This document shows positions 31,768-42,039 of a stretch of DNA of 64,000 nt, piece by piece; position 1 is the first letter of the stretch; the number at the start of each line of letters is the position of its first letter. Both the position numbers and the translations under genes were made by a program. Origin of the DNA: Amycolatopsis sp. EV170708-02-1 (GTDB lineage: Bacteria > Actinomycetota > Actinomycetes > Mycobacteriales > Pseudonocardiaceae); the NCBI RefSeq assembly GCF_022479115.1, contig NZ_CP092497.1:4650001-4714000 (forward strand), given 5' to 3'. A model generated the notes under the pieces. The model saw nothing but the letters and a program-made list of their open reading frames with translations, was not told the origin of the DNA and searched no databases.

Positions 31768-32547
31768 TCAGCGATAAGTGAACTTGGGCGGTCGCCGCGC
31801 CAGGAACGCGGCCACCCCTTCGGCATAGTCCTCGCCGTGCAGGGCACCGAGCCGGATCTCGTCCACTTCGGCGTCGGATTCCTGTTGTCCCGCCACGATC
31901 TTCTCGATGATCCGGTTCATCCCGCGCACCGAGGCCTGCGAACGCGAAGCCAGTGTCTCGACGAACTTCGCCGTCGAGGTCTCCAGCTCGTCGGCCGGGA
32001 AGACGTCGTTGAGCAGCCCGATCTCCCGCGCCCGCCGCGCGTCGACGAGTTCGCCCGAGAGCAGGAAGTACTTCGCGTTCGCGGGGCCGACCAGTGAGAC
32101 GAGCTGCCGTGTCGAATCGAAGTGGTAGACGATCCCGAGCTTCGCCGGCGTGATACCGAAACGCGAGCCCTCCGCCGCGAAGCGGAAGTCGCACGCGACC
32201 GAGATCTGGCACCCGCCGCCGATGCAGTTCCCCTGGATCATCGCGACCGTCGGCTTCCGCGACGCCGTCAGCGCCGCCACGGCCCCGTCGACGGCCTTGT
32301 CGTAGGTCTCGGCCGCGTCCGCGGTGGACCGCAGCTCCCGGAACTCGCTGATATCCGCGCCCGCCGAGAAGTGCGCGCCGGCGCCGGTCAGCACGAGGAC
32401 CTTGATCGCCGGGTCCGCCTCCACCCGCGCCACCACGTCCGGGATCGCCGACCACATCCCGTAGGTGATCGCGTTCATCTTCTCCGGCCTGGTGAACGTC
32501 AGCCGTGCGACCTCGCCGTCGCGAGCGAATTCGAACCCGTCAGTCAT
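31768..32547 (-). CDS. enoyl-CoA hydratase/isomerase family protein
   Basis: 259 residues with crotonase signatures FSAGADISEF (about 61-70) and IGGGCQISVACDFRFA, the two oxyanion-hole loops. SRFGITPAKLGIVYHFDS lies where the catalytic Glu often sits and shows no Glu, so hydratase activity is uncertain and an isomerase or other crotonase reaction is possible. It stands alone between relA and the amidase on the minus strand, 30 bases downstream of the relA stop. Confidence 0.88.
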   Translation of the reverse strand: MTDGFEFARDGEVARLTFTRPEKMNAITYGMWSAIPDVVARVEADPAIKVLVLTGAGAHFSAGADISEFRELRSTADAAETYDKAVDGAVAALTASRKPTVAMIQGNCIGGGCQISVACDFRFAAEGSRFGITPAKLGIVYHFDSTRQLVSLVGPANAKYFLLSGELVDARRAREIGLLNDVFPADELETSTAKFVETLASRSQASVRGMNRIIEKIVAGQQESDAEVDEIRLGALHGEDYAEGVAAFLARRPPKFTYR

Positions 32548-32577
32548 CCTCGGACTTTAGCCGGGGCCCACCAGTGC

Positions 32578-34908
32578 TCACGAAGCCGAAGTGACCCGAT
32601 ACACGTCGTAAACGCCTTCGACGCCCCGGACCACCTTCAGCACGTGCCCGAGATGCTTCGGGTCGCCCATCTCGAACGAGAACCGGCTGACCGCGACCCG
32701 GTCGCGCGACGTCGTGACCGACGCGGACAGGATGTTGACCTTCTCGTCCGCGAGCACCTTGGTGACGTCGGAGAGCAGGCGGTGCCGGTCCAGCGCCTCG
32801 ACCTGGATCGCGACGAGGAACACCGAAGACGCGGACGGCGCCCACTCGACCTCGACGAGCCGCTCGGGCTGGGCCCGCAGGTCGTCGGCGTTGGTGCAGT
32901 CGGTCCGGTGCACGCTGACGCCACCGCCACGCGTGACGAAACCGAGGATCTCGTCGCCCGGTACCGGGGTGCAACAGCGCGCGAGCTTGGCCCAGATGTC
33001 GCTGGCGCCCTTCACCACGACGCCGACGTCGTTCGAGCCGCGGCGGCGGGTGACGGTGGACGGGGTCGCGCGCTCGGCGAGCTCCTCCTCCGCCTCGTCG
33101 ACGCCGCCGATGAGCGCGACCAACCGCTGCACGACGTGCTTCGCGCTGGTGTGCCCCTCGCCGACGGCCGCGTACAGCGAGCTGATGTCCGGGTGCCGCA
33201 GCTCGGTGGCGACCGCGCCCATCGACTCGGCGGAGACCAGCCGCTGGATCGGGAGGCCGACCTTGCGGACCTCCTTGGTGATGGCCTCCTTGCCGCCTTC
33301 GATCGCCTCGTCACGGCGTTCCTTGGCGAACCACTGCCGGATCTTCGCGCGTGCCTTGGGTGAACCGGCGAACTGCAGCCAGTCGCGGCTCGGCCCCGCC
33401 GTCTCGGCCTTCGAGGTGAAGATCTCGATGACCTCGCCGTTCTCCAGCTTGCGCTCGAGCGCGACGAGCCTGCCGTTGACGCGGGCCCCGATGCACCGGT
33501 GGCCGACCTCGGTGTGCACGGCGTAGGCGAAGTCGACCGGCGTCGAATCGACCGGCAGCGTGATCACGTCGCCCTTGGGCGTGAACACGAAGATCTCGCG
33601 CGAGGCGAGCTCGTAGCGCAGCGACTCCAGGAAGTCGCCCGGGTCCGCCGCTTCCCGCTGCCAGTCGAGGAGCTGGCGCATCCACGCCATCTCGTCGACG
33701 TCCATGGCGTTCCCGTTGTGGGTGCCCTTGGTCTCCTTGTACCGCCAGTGCGCGGCGATGCCGTACTCGGCGGTGCGGTGCATCTCGTAGGTGCGGATCT
33801 GGACTTCCAGGGGCTTGCCGTCCGGCCCGATCACCGTGGTGTGCAACGACTGGTAGACACCGAAGCGCGGCTGCGCGATGTAGTCCTTGAACCGGCCGGG
33901 CACCGGCTGCCACAGCGCGTGGACGACACCCATCGCGGCGTAGCAGTCACGGACGTCCTCGACCAGGATCCGCACGCCCACCAGGTCGTGGATGTCGTCG
34001 AGGTCGCGGCCGCGGACGATCATCTTCTGGTGGATCGAGTAGTAGTGCTTCGGCCTGCCCTCGACCTTGGCGGTGATCCGCGAGCCGTCGAGGTTGCTGG
34101 TCAGATCGGTGATCACGGACCGCAGGTACGTGTCGCGCGAAGGCGCGCGATCGGCGACGAGGCGGACGATCTCGTCGTACTTCTTCGGCTGCAGGATGGC
34201 GAAGGCCAGGTCCTCCAGCTCCCATTTGACCGTGGCCATGCCGAGCCGGTGCGCCAGCGGGGCTAGGACCTCCAGGGTCTCGCGCGCCTTGCGGGCCTGC
34301 TTCTCCGGCGGCAGGAAACGCATCGTGCGCATGTTGTGCAGCCGGTCGGCCAGCTTGATGACCAGCACGCGCGGGTCGCGCGCCATCGCGATGACCATCT
34401 TGCGGATGGTCTCGGCCTCCGCGGCGGTGCCGAGCTTGACCTTGTCCAGTTTGGTGACGCCGTCGACGAGCTCGCCGACCTTCTCGCCGAAGTCGGCCTT
34501 CAGGCTCTCCAGCGAGTAGCCGGTGTCTTCGACGGTGTCGTGCAGCAGCGCCGCGACCAGCGTCGTGGTGTCCATGCCGAGTTCGGCGAGGATGGTCGCG
34601 ACGGCCAGCGGATGCGTGATGTACGGGTCGCCGGACTTGCGCCGCTGCTCGCGGTGCAGCTCCTCGGCGACGTCGTATGCGCGCTGGAGCTGCGCGAGGT
34701 CCGCGTTGGGGTGCAGCTCGCGGTGGATGACGGCGAGCGGTTCGAGAACCTGCTTGACCGGCGCGGCGCGCTGCGCGGTGATCCGGCGGGCGAGGCGGGC
34801 GCGCACGCGTCGTGTCGCGGACGGTGTCGGCGCCGCCCCCTGTCGCGCCGCACCGTTCTGCTCGGTGCCGTCCTTCGAGGACACCGCGGCATCGAGCTCT
34901 TGGCTCAC
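32578..34908 (-). CDS. relA: bifunctional (p)ppGpp synthetase/hydrolase
   Basis: 776 residues, usual Rel length. GTG at 34908 has AGGAGG 5 bases upstream; the GTG two codons earlier overlaps that site. An HD hydrolase domain with [12 protein letters not shown] is followed by the synthetase domain ([43 protein letters not shown]...GVYQSLHT), a TGS domain ([32 protein letters not shown]), a conserved Cys/His region ([14 protein letters not shown]) and a C-terminal ACT domain. It makes and degrades the stringent-response alarmone. Confidence 0.97.
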   Translation of the reverse strand: MSQELDAAVSSKDGTEQNGAARQGAAPTPSATRRVRARLARRITAQRAAPVKQVLEPLAVIHRELHPNADLAQLQRAYDVAEELHREQRRKSGDPYITHPLAVATILAELGMDTTTLVAALLHDTVEDTGYSLESLKADFGEKVGELVDGVTKLDKVKLGTAAEAETIRKMVIAMARDPRVLVIKLADRLHNMRTMRFLPPEKQARKARETLEVLAPLAHRLGMATVKWELEDLAFAILQPKKYDEIVRLVADRAPSRDTYLRSVITDLTSNLDGSRITAKVEGRPKHYYSIHQKMIVRGRDLDDIHDLVGVRILVEDVRDCYAAMGVVHALWQPVPGRFKDYIAQPRFGVYQSLHTTVIGPDGKPLEVQIRTYEMHRTAEYGIAAHWRYKETKGTHNGNAMDVDEMAWMRQLLDWQREAADPGDFLESLRYELASREIFVFTPKGDVITLPVDSTPVDFAYAVHTEVGHRCIGARVNGRLVALERKLENGEVIEIFTSKAETAGPSRDWLQFAGSPKARAKIRQWFAKERRDEAIEGGKEAITKEVRKVGLPIQRLVSAESMGAVATELRHPDISSLYAAVGEGHTSAKHVVQRLVALIGGVDEAEEELAERATPSTVTRRRGSNDVGVVVKGASDIWAKLARCCTPVPGDEILGFVTRGGGVSVHRTDCTNADDLRAQPERLVEVEWAPSASSVFLVAIQVEALDRHRLLSDVTKVLADEKVNILSASVTTSRDRVAVSRFSFEMGDPKHLGHVLKVVRGVEGVYDVYRVTSAS

Positions 34909-34986
34909 CCGCACCTCCTGCGCTTCGTGCGGCCTTCGGACATCAAGGGTAACCGCTCCCCCTCGCGGCTCACTTGGTGCGCCCGG

Positions 34987-35505
34987 TCAACACACCCGGA
35001 GGGCCTCCACACGACGCCCCTCAAGCACGGAACGACCGCCGAGCGCGCCGAGTTCCATGACCACCGAAACCCCCGTGACCTGTGCCTTCGCGTCTTCCAG
35101 CAGTTTGCAGGTGGCCGCGACCGTGCCGCCGGTGGCGAGTACGTCGTCGAGGATCGCGACACGCTGACCGGGCTCGACGACGCCTTCGGGCAATTCGACG
35201 GTCGCGGTGCCGTACTCCAGCGTGTAACCCACCCTGCCCGCGACGCGGGGCAGCTTGCCCGGCTTGCGGATCAACGCGACCCCGAGGCCACGGGCGTAAC
35301 CGACGGCGGCGGCCAGCAGGAATCCGCGCGCTTCGACCCCGGCCAGCAGGTCGGCCTCGGGATCGACGGTGGCGGCCAGCGCGTCCGTGACGGCCTTGAA
35401 ACCCGCCGCGTCGGCGAACAGCGGACTCAGGTCCCGGAACAGCACGCCGGGTTCCGGGAAGTCCGGCACGCCGGCGATGAGGTCGAGTGCCTTGTCCAGC
35501 TCCAT
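34987..35505 (-). CDS. apt: adenine phosphoribosyltransferase
   Basis: 172 residues from ATG at 35505. PRPP-binding motif VAILDDVLATGGTVAATCKLL (about 118-138), N-terminal PDFPEPGVLFRDLSPLF, and RGFLLAAAVGYARGLGVALIRKPGKLP typical of Apt. It salvages adenine to AMP using PRPP. It lies between secF and relA as in mycobacteria, with AGGAAG before the start and a hairpin separating it from secF. Confidence 0.97.
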   Translation of the reverse strand: MELDKALDLIAGVPDFPEPGVLFRDLSPLFADAAGFKAVTDALAATVDPEADLLAGVEARGFLLAAAVGYARGLGVALIRKPGKLPRVAGRVGYTLEYGTATVELPEGVVEPGQRVAILDDVLATGGTVAATCKLLEDAKAQVTGVSVVMELGALGGRSVLEGRRVEALRVC

Positions 35506-35530
35506 GTGCTTCCTGCTCTCCTGAACACCA

Positions 35531-35575
35531 GGAAAGGTCCTTCCCTCACGGAGTTCGCAAGGAAAGGACCTTTCC
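35531..35575. terminator. palindromic terminator-like repeat after secF
   Basis: ggaaaggtccttcc (35531-35544) and ggaaaggacctttcc (35561-35575) pair with each other, and the second is a perfect 7-1-7 palindrome. It lies between the secF stop and the apt start, and belongs to the GAAGG/CCTTC repeat type seen several times in this window. Confidence 0.55.
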
Positions 35576-35590
35576 GGGGGTTGAACTCTA

Positions 35591-36787
35591 TTACCTCTTG
35601 CGCTTGCCCGACGGACGGCCCTTGTGGGCCTTCTGGTTCCGTGCGGGCACGCTCGCCGCCGCGGCGTACGCCTTCTCCTTGCGGAGCTCGGCGGCCAGTG
35701 CGTCCTCGTCGTTCGGGTCGAAGTCGTCGTCGCGCTCGGCGGCCTTGCGGGCCTGGTTCGCGCGCCGCGCGGCGACCCGGTCGGCCTGCTGACGGAACTT
35801 CGGATCACGCATCTTCAGATCCACCAGCAGCGGCGTGGCCAGCGCGACCGAGGACAGCACGCCGACCAGGGTGCCGGTGAGCTGCACCAGCGCGAGGTCC
35901 TGCAGCGTGCCCGAGCCGAGCAGGATGTACCCGACGACGAGCAGACCGAGAATCGGCAGCATCGCGATCAGCGCCGTGTTGAACGACCGCATCAGCGTCT
36001 GGTTCAGCGCCAGGTTGGCCGCCTCGCCGAAGGTGCGGCGGGTGAGCCCGAGCAGGCCGCGCGTGTTCTCGCGGACCTTGTCGAACACCACCACCGTGTC
36101 GTACAGCGAGAACCCGAGGATCGTCAGCAGACCGATCACCGTCGCCGGCGTGACCTCGAAACCGATCAGCGAGTACACACCCGCCGTCACCACGATGTCG
36201 TGCAGGAGCGAGATCAGCGCCGCGGCGGCCATCCTGGTGTCGAAGTACAACGCCAGGAACAGCGTGACCGCCAGGAGGAACACCCCGAGCGCGATCAACG
36301 CCTGCCGCGAGATCTCCCCGCCCCAGGACGCGCTGACCGCGCTGTCACTGATGGCCTGGACACTCGGCTGACCGTTGGACCCGATCGGGCCCAGGTCGCG
36401 GAACAGCGCTTCCTTGATCTTGGCGACCTCGGCGGCGTCCAGGGTGTCCGAGCGGAGCTGAATGGTCGACGAAGCGCCGCTGCCGACCTTCTGCGCCTCG
36501 TCGGCCGGACGGCCGAGCGCCTCGGAGAAGACGTCCTTGGCCTGCTGTTCGGTGATCTGCCCGTTCTTGCCGTTGGCGGGCAGCTGGATCTGGGTGCCGC
36601 CTTCGAAGTCGATACCGAAGTTGAAGCCCTTGATCCCCATCGACGCGATGCAGACCAGCACCAGCGCGCCGAAGAAGAGGTACCAGCGCTTGCGCTTGCC
36701 GACCACGTCGAACGCGCCCGTGCCCACGTAGAGGCGGCGGAAGATGCTGTCGCGCTTGCCCGCGGTGGTGGTGTTGTCGTCGACCAC
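35591..36787 (-). CDS. secF: protein translocase subunit SecF
   Basis: 398 residues from GTG at 36787, which has AGGAGG 7 bases upstream; GTG at 36793, overlapping the secD stop, is an alternative. The first membrane helix is followed by the FNFGIDFEGGTQIQLP motif, then an extracytoplasmic domain and five more helices (about 165-320, including TVIGLLTILGFSLYDTVVVFDKVREN), and a charged C-terminal tail rich in Lys and Arg. With SecD it uses the proton motive force to complete export through SecYEG. Confidence 0.96.
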   Translation of the reverse strand: MVDDNTTTAGKRDSIFRRLYVGTGAFDVVGKRKRWYLFFGALVLVCIASMGIKGFNFGIDFEGGTQIQLPANGKNGQITEQQAKDVFSEALGRPADEAQKVGSGASSTIQLRSDTLDAAEVAKIKEALFRDLGPIGSNGQPSVQAISDSAVSASWGGEISRQALIALGVFLLAVTLFLALYFDTRMAAAALISLLHDIVVTAGVYSLIGFEVTPATVIGLLTILGFSLYDTVVVFDKVRENTRGLLGLTRRTFGEAANLALNQTLMRSFNTALIAMLPILGLLVVGYILLGSGTLQDLALVQLTGTLVGVLSSVALATPLLVDLKMRDPKFRQQADRVAARRANQARKAAERDDDFDPNDEDALAAELRKEKAYAAAASVPARNQKAHKGRPSGKRKR

Positions 36788-36789
36788 GG

Positions 36790-38487
36790 TCACGCCTCCT
36801 TGACGTTCGGGCGGCCGGCGGCCGGACGGGCCGCCTTGCGCTCCGAGCCCACCTGCTGCACGGCACCGAGGCCGAGGTTCTTGGGGTTGGACAGGAACTT
36901 CGACTTCGACCGCGACACCATCGCGACCAGCGGGTGGGTCACGAGGTAGACCACGACGAGGTCGAGGACCGTCGACATGCCGAGCGTGAACGCGAAGCCC
37001 TTGACCTCACCGACGGCCAGCCAGTACAGGATCGCCGCGGCGAGGAAGCTGACCGCGTCCGACGCGAGGATCGTGCGCTGGGCACGAGACCAGCCTCGCG
37101 GCACCGCGGAGCGGAACGTCCTGCCTTCCCGGATCTCGTCCTTCAACCGTTCGAAGTAGATGACGAACGAGTCGGCGGTGATACCGATCGCGATGATCAG
37201 GCCCGCCACGCCGGCGAGGTCGAGGGTGTACCCGATCCACCGCCCCAGCAGCACCAGCACCGCGTAGACCAGTGAGAACGACAAGGCGAGCGACAGGATC
37301 GTCAGCACACCCAGCAAGCGGTAATAGAACAAGCAGTAGATGAACACGATCAGGAGGCCGAGGCCACCGGCGATCAAACCCGCCTGCAGCGACGCGAGAC
37401 CCAGCGTCGCGGACACGGTCGTCGCGTCCGAGGACTCGAACGACAGCGGCAGCGAGCCGTACTTCAGCACGTCGGCCAGGTCCTTCGCCTCGGTCTGGCT
37501 GAACCGGCCGGTGATCTGGGTCTGGCCGCCCAGGATCGCGGACTGGATGGTCGGCGCGGAGACGACCTGCGTGTCGAGGACGAACGCGGCCTGCTTCTGG
37601 ACGTTCTTCGAGGTGAAGTCGCCCCAGATGCGGGAGCCCTCGCCCTTGAAGTTCAGGTTGACGACCCACTGGGAGTTCTGGGTGTCGTAACCCGAGGAAG
37701 CGTCGGAGATCTCGGTTCCGGGGAGGAACTCCGGCTCCAGCAGGTACTTCATGGTGTTCTTGTCACCGCAGGCGACCAGCGGCTTGTCGGTGAGGTCGTT
37801 GCCGACCAGCGGGTCCGACACCTTCGGGTCGCAGTTGAGGGCCGCAAAGGCCTTCTCGGCGGCCGCGGCCTGCTTCGCCTGGTCCGTCGAAAGCAGATCG
37901 GGGTTCTGCCGGAGGTTCCGGGCCTCCTCGATCTCCTTCCTCGTCTGCTCGTCGGAGTCCGCGCCGGGCTGCTGCTGCGGCGCGCCGGCGGCGCCACCGC
38001 CACCGTTGGCCGGGCTGCTCGGCGGGGCGCTCACGCCCGGCGAGGACGGCGGCGCCGAAGACGGCGCGCCGGAAGCGGGCGGGGCCGACGGCTGCTGGAC
38101 CGGGGTCACCGGCTGCGAGGTCACGACCTTCCGGAAGCCCAGCTTCGCGGTCTTGCCCAGCGTCTTGGCCTGGTCGCCCTGCTCACCGGGGACGGTGATG
38201 ACGACGTTGCTGCCGTCGAGGACGACCTCGGTGCCGCTGACGCCGATACCGTTGACCCGGCGCTCGATGATCGAGCGGGCCTGTTCGAGGGACTCTCGCG
38301 GAGGGTCGCCGCCGTCGGGGTTTCGGGCGGACAGGGTGACCCTCGTGCCGCCTTGCAGATCGATGCCGAGCTTCGGCGTCGGCTTGCCGCTACCGGTGAA
38401 GAACACCAGGGCGTACAGCGCCACCACGATCAGGGCGAAGAAGGCGAGATAGCGTCCCGGGCGGAGATGCCCGGCCGGTGCGGCCAC
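36790..38487 (-). CDS. secD: protein translocase subunit SecD
   Basis: 565 residues from GTG at 38487 (GAGGAG upstream); this start puts the first helix (YLAFFALIVVALYALVFF) near residue 14. KLGIDLQGGTRVTL is the SecD1-type motif. The extracytoplasmic domain carries a long Pro/Ser/Gly/Ala insert (about 120-165), common in actinobacteria. Five C-terminal helices include AGVAGLIIAIGITADSFVIYFERLKDE. The stop overlaps the secF start region. Confidence 0.96.
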   Translation of the reverse strand: MAAPAGHLRPGRYLAFFALIVVALYALVFFTGSGKPTPKLGIDLQGGTRVTLSARNPDGGDPPRESLEQARSIIERRVNGIGVSGTEVVLDGSNVVITVPGEQGDQAKTLGKTAKLGFRKVVTSQPVTPVQQPSAPPASGAPSSAPPSSPGVSAPPSSPANGGGGAAGAPQQQPGADSDEQTRKEIEEARNLRQNPDLLSTDQAKQAAAAEKAFAALNCDPKVSDPLVGNDLTDKPLVACGDKNTMKYLLEPEFLPGTEISDASSGYDTQNSQWVVNLNFKGEGSRIWGDFTSKNVQKQAAFVLDTQVVSAPTIQSAILGGQTQITGRFSQTEAKDLADVLKYGSLPLSFESSDATTVSATLGLASLQAGLIAGGLGLLIVFIYCLFYYRLLGVLTILSLALSFSLVYAVLVLLGRWIGYTLDLAGVAGLIIAIGITADSFVIYFERLKDEIREGRTFRSAVPRGWSRAQRTILASDAVSFLAAAILYWLAVGEVKGFAFTLGMSTVLDLVVVYLVTHPLVAMVSRSKSKFLSNPKNLGLGAVQQVGSERKAARPAAGRPNVKEA

Positions 38488-38601
38488 TGTGCTTCGGTCT
38501 CCTCGGACGGACTGGGTTTTTCCCCAATGGACTTGGCTGTTCACTCACTGGACGGGAGTCCGGCGGTACCGCGAACGAGCACGACTATGACGACGGACAC
38601 G

Positions 38602-38635
38602 CACGCAGCACCGAGACACTACTCGGTGCTGCGTG
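38602..38635. terminator. 14-bp hairpin between yajC and secD
   Basis: Arms cacgcagcaccgag (38602-38615) and ctcggtgctgcgtg (38622-38635) with a 6-base loop, in the 206-base gap between the yajC stop and the secD start. It could terminate or attenuate transcription from yajC into secDF. Confidence 0.55.
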
Positions 38636-38693
38636 AGCCCGGCGTTGGCCCCGCACCTACGAAAGTCTGGTGTCGGGGATGGCCTTACAAGCG

Positions 38694-39101
38694 CTACTTC
38701 TTGCCGTGCTCCAGCGGAGGAGCGATCTGCGCGCCCGACTTCTCTTCGACGCGCTCGTCGTCCTTCGACTCGACGACCGGCGCCTCGACGACCTCGTCGG
38801 TGTCGGTGGCGTCAGTGGCGTCCTCGTCGGTCTCGACGACCGGCTCGACCTTCTCGCGGACGGCCTGGCGCAGCCAGGTGGTCACGACGCCGGGAGCGAC
38901 CTCGAGGTCGATCGTGGTGTCGGCGGAGGCGTCGGCGACAGTCGCGTAGAGACCGGAGGTGGTCATCACCCGGTCACCGGGAGCCAGGCTCGAGAGCAGC
39001 TCCTGCTGCGCCGCCGCCGCCTTCTTCTGCTTACGGGTGCCCATGACGAGCGGAATCGCCACAACGAGCATCAGGAGCAGCGGCAGCAATAACTGGTTCA
39101 T
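38694..39101 (-). CDS. yajC: preprotein translocase subunit YajC
   Basis: 135 residues from ATG at 39101 with GGAGA upstream. One N-terminal membrane helix (LLLPLLLMLVVAIPLVMG) is followed by RKQKKAAAAQQELLSSLAPGDRVMTTSGLYATVADASADTTIDLEVAPGVVTTWLRQAV, the YajC core. A long acidic, low-complexity tail rich in Glu, Asp and Val (about 80-135) is typical of actinobacterial YajC. It works with SecDF. Confidence 0.94.
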   Translation of the reverse strand: MNQLLLPLLLMLVVAIPLVMGTRKQKKAAAAQQELLSSLAPGDRVMTTSGLYATVADASADTTIDLEVAPGVVTTWLRQAVREKVEPVVETDEDATDATDTDEVVEAPVVESKDDERVEEKSGAQIAPPLEHGKK

Positions 39102-39246
39102 GATTCTCCATTTCGAGCGGACGCCGCGCGGTGCGCTGTTTTGTCCGGTTTGGCGGGGTGTGCTCTCCCCGAGTGTGCCAGGTGCCAGCGGAAACTCCAC
39201 CACCACCCGTCGTCACCACGGGCCTCGAACCGCGTGAACGGTCCGT

Positions 39247-40320
39247 TCAGTCCTGGTCGAACAGGGTCGGGCCGCCCTGATCACCGTGCGTGGTACCGGC
39301 CGGAGCCGGCAGGCCGAGGTGCTCCCACGCGGCCGCTGTGGCGACCCGACCGCGAGGAGTGCGGGCGAGCATACCGGCGCGGACCAGGTAAGGCTCACAC
39401 ACCTCTTCGACGGTGGTCGGTTCTTCCCCCACCGCGACGGCCAGCGTCGACACGCCGACCGGGCCGCCGCCGAAGGAGCGGACCAGCGCGGTCAGCACCG
39501 CGCGGTCGAGCCGGTCGAGGCCGAGTTCGTCGACGTCGTAGACCTCCAGCGCGGCACGGGCGATCTTGCGCGTGACCTTGCCGTCCGCCCGGACCTCGGC
39601 GTAGTCGCGCACCCGGCGCAGGAGCCGGTTCGCGATCCGGGGTGTGCCGCGGGACCGGCGGGCGATCTCCGCACAGCCGTCCCGGTCGATGTCGATGTCG
39701 AGGATCGTGGCGGCGCGGCGGGCGACGAGTTCGAGTTCGGTGTCGCTGTAGAACTCCATCTGGCCGGTGAAGCCGAACCGGTCGCGCAGCGGACCGGTCA
39801 GCGAACCGGACCTCGTCGTGGCCCCGACCAGCGTGAACGGCGCGATCTCCAGCGGGATGCTGGTGGCGCCTGGCCCCTTGCCGACGACGACGTCGACGCG
39901 GAAGTCCTCCATCGCCAGGTACAGCATCTCCTCGGCGGGGCGGGCGATGCGGTGGATCTCGTCGATGAACAGGACGTCGCCGGGTGCCAGGTTGGACAGC
40001 ATCGCGGCCAGATCGCCCGCGCGTTCCAGCGCCGGTCCGGAGGTGATGCGGATGGCGGCGTTGAGCTCGGCGGCGACGATCATCGCCATACTCGTCTTGC
40101 CCAGTCCCGGCGGGCCGGACAGCAGGACGTGGTCCGGCGGGACACCTCGGCGCCGCGCGCTTTCCAGCACGAGTTCGAGCTGCTCACGCACGCGTGGCTG
40201 GCCGACGAACTCGTCGAGCTTGCGCGGGCGCAGCGTGGTCTCGACCTCGCGTTCGCCGGTCTGCGACAGCGCCGAGAGCGTCTCGTCGGTTTCGAACTCC
40301 GTCACGGCCTCATAGTCCAT
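39247..40320 (-). CDS. ruvB: Holliday junction branch migration helicase RuvB
   Basis: 357 residues. RuvB N-terminus [26 protein letters not shown], Walker [12 protein letters not shown] (about 70-80), Walker B LFIDEIHR, sensor region [22 protein letters not shown], and the C-terminal winged helix ([43 protein letters not shown]). It forms hexameric motors on RuvA-bound junctions. It follows ruvA after 8 bases. Confidence 0.98.
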   Translation of the reverse strand: MDYEAVTEFETDETLSALSQTGEREVETTLRPRKLDEFVGQPRVREQLELVLESARRRGVPPDHVLLSGPPGLGKTSMAMIVAAELNAAIRITSGPALERAGDLAAMLSNLAPGDVLFIDEIHRIARPAEEMLYLAMEDFRVDVVVGKGPGATSIPLEIAPFTLVGATTRSGSLTGPLRDRFGFTGQMEFYSDTELELVARRAATILDIDIDRDGCAEIARRSRGTPRIANRLLRRVRDYAEVRADGKVTRKIARAALEVYDVDELGLDRLDRAVLTALVRSFGGGPVGVSTLAVAVGEEPTTVEEVCEPYLVRAGMLARTPRGRVATAAAWEHLGLPAPAGTTHGDQGGPTLFDQD

Positions 40321-40328
40321 GTGGCCGT

Positions 40329-40927
40329 CTACCGCTTACGCCCGAGGGTGGCCAACGCGGCGCGCAGCACGGACGACGTCGTGTGGCCTTCGCCCTCGCC
40401 GAGCACCTTGTCGACGGCCTGTTCGGCCTGTTTGGCCGGGAAGCCGAGGCCCGCGAGCGCTTCGACGACCTCGCCCCGCAGCGCGCCGGGCGCGACGACC
40501 GACGGGGAACCGTCGGTCGGGCCCGCGAGCGCGGTGACCTTGTCGCGCAGTTCGAGCGTGAGCCGCTCGGCGCCCTTGCGGCCGATGCCGGGCACCTGGG
40601 TGAGCACGGTGATGTTGCCTTCGACCAGCGCGGAGCGCAGCTTGTCGGGATCGAGGACGGCGAGTGTCGCGAGCGCGAGCCGCGGCCCGATCCCGGAGAC
40701 CGTCTGCAACAGGCCGAACAGCTCGCGGGCGTCGGCGTCGGCGAAACCGAACAGCGTCAAGGAGTCCTCACGGACCACGAGCGCGGTGTGCAGCATCGCC
40801 TGCTCGCCGCGGCGAAGCGTCGCGAGGGTGGCGGGAGTGGCCTGCACGGCGAAGCCCACTCCCCGACCTCGATCACGACGTGGTCGAGACCGATGGAGAG
40901 GATTTCACCGCGTACCGAGGAGATCAT
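40329..40927 (-). CDS. ruvA: Holliday junction DNA-binding protein RuvA, frameshifted as written
   Basis: The N-terminus [22 protein letters not shown] reads from ATG at 40927, overlapping the ruvC stop. The rest ([39 protein letters not shown], then the HhH region [17 protein letters not shown] and [16 protein letters not shown], and the C-terminal domain III) is in another frame. Adding one G to the four-G run at 40861-40864 gives the family sequence VIEVGGVGFAVQ and about 199 residues. Because RuvA is core and everything else is intact, a base-calling error is more likely than a true mutation. Confidence 0.93.
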
Positions 40928-41508
40928 CGAGCCGCTCCTTGCGCTTTCGCTTCTTTGGCCGCGGCGGCGAGCCTGGCCTTGTGGTTCTTGGCGATCTCGG
41001 CCGCCCTGGCCTCGGCTTCGGCGAGCCGGACGCGCATCGGCTCGCGCCACAGGTGGCAGATGGCGAGCGCGAGCGCGTCCGCGGCGTCCGCCGGATGCGG
41101 TTTGACCTCGAGGCCGAGCAGCCGCATGACCATACCGGTGACCTGCGCCTTGTCCGCACGGCCGGAGCCCGTGACGGCGGCCTTGACCTCGCTCGGGGTG
41201 TGGAACACGACCGGCAGCCCGCGCTTGGCCGCGGCGAGCGCGACGACGCCGCCCGCCTGCGCGGTGCCCATCGCGGTGCGCACGTTGTGCTGCGCGAATA
41301 CCCGCTCCACGGCGACGGCCTCGGGTTTGTAGCGATCCATCCACCGCTCCACGGCGTCGGAGATCCCCAGCAGGCGCACGGCGAGATCGGCGTCGGCCGG
41401 AGTCCGCACGACGTCGACGGCCACCGGGCGGACGGTGCGGCCCGTGCCACCGTCGACCACTCCGAGCCCGCACCTGGTCAGACCGGGGTCGACCCCGAGT
41501 ACCCGCAC
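40924..41508 (-). CDS. ruvC: Holliday junction endonuclease RuvC
   Basis: 194 residues from GTG at 41508, with GGAGG 7 bases upstream. Acidic active-site residues are Asp7 ([12 protein letters not shown]), a Glu in EAVAVERVF (about 67), and two Asp in [15 protein letters not shown] (about 140-144). The C-terminus is extended by an Ala/Lys/Glu-rich helix of about 35 residues. It cuts Holliday junctions delivered by RuvAB. First gene of ruvCAB, ATGA overlap with ruvA. Confidence 0.96.
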   Translation of the reverse strand: MRVLGVDPGLTRCGLGVVDGGTGRTVRPVAVDVVRTPADADLAVRLLGISDAVERWMDRYKPEAVAVERVFAQHNVRTAMGTAQAGGVVALAAAKRGLPVVFHTPSEVKAAVTGSGRADKAQVTGMVMRLLGLEVKPHPADAADALALAICHLWREPMRVRLAEAEARAAEIAKNHKARLAAAAKEAKAQGAAR

Positions 41509-41584
41509 GCGTTTTCCTCCGCTCCGGCGAACATCAGTTCGAGATCCGAGGCTACCCGGAGCGGGCTCCGGGCAAGATGAGGAC

Positions 41585-42031
41585 ATGCCGAGTCCCGACG
41601 ACTTCACCGCTCATCTGGGTCTTCAGCCGTTGCCCGTGGAGGGTGGCCGCTGGGCACAGAGCTGGCGCGACGACAGCGCGTCCGCGATCTACTACCTGCT
41701 CGCACCGCCGGAAACCTCGGCGCCGCACCGGTTGGACCGGCTGGAGGTCTACGCCCACCACGCCGGCGCGCCGGTGCGGATGCTGCTGCTGTTCCCCGAT
41801 GGGCGTGTTTCGCGGCCGATGCTGGGGCCGGACGTCGCGGCCGGTCAGCGTCCGCAGGTGGTGGTGCCGGCGGGGGTCTGGCAGGCGTCGGTGAGCACCG
41901 GTGAGTGGAGCCTGGTCGGGACCGTGGTGGTGCCGCCCTATACGGACGACTGCGTGGAGTTCCGGCCGGCGGCGGCTTTGGCCGCCGAATGGCCGGAGGC
42001 GGCTGCGGACCTGGAGCCTTGGCTGAAGTGA
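41585..42031 (+). CDS. cupin superfamily protein (DUF985-like)
   Basis: 148 residues. The pattern is [96 protein letters not shown], as in the DUF985/cupin_5 family. The canonical second-site residues are partly replaced, so metal binding is unsure. It is transcribed away from ruvC and converges on the DUF4262 gene across a palindrome-rich gap. Function unknown. Confidence 0.82.
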   Translation: MPSPDDFTAHLGLQPLPVEGGRWAQSWRDDSASAIYYLLAPPETSAPHRLDRLEVYAHHAGAPVRMLLLFPDGRVSRPMLGPDVAAGQRPQVVVPAGVWQASVSTGEWSLVGTVVVPPYTDDCVEFRPAAALAAEWPEAAADLEPWLK

Positions 42032-42039
42032 GCCTGAAG

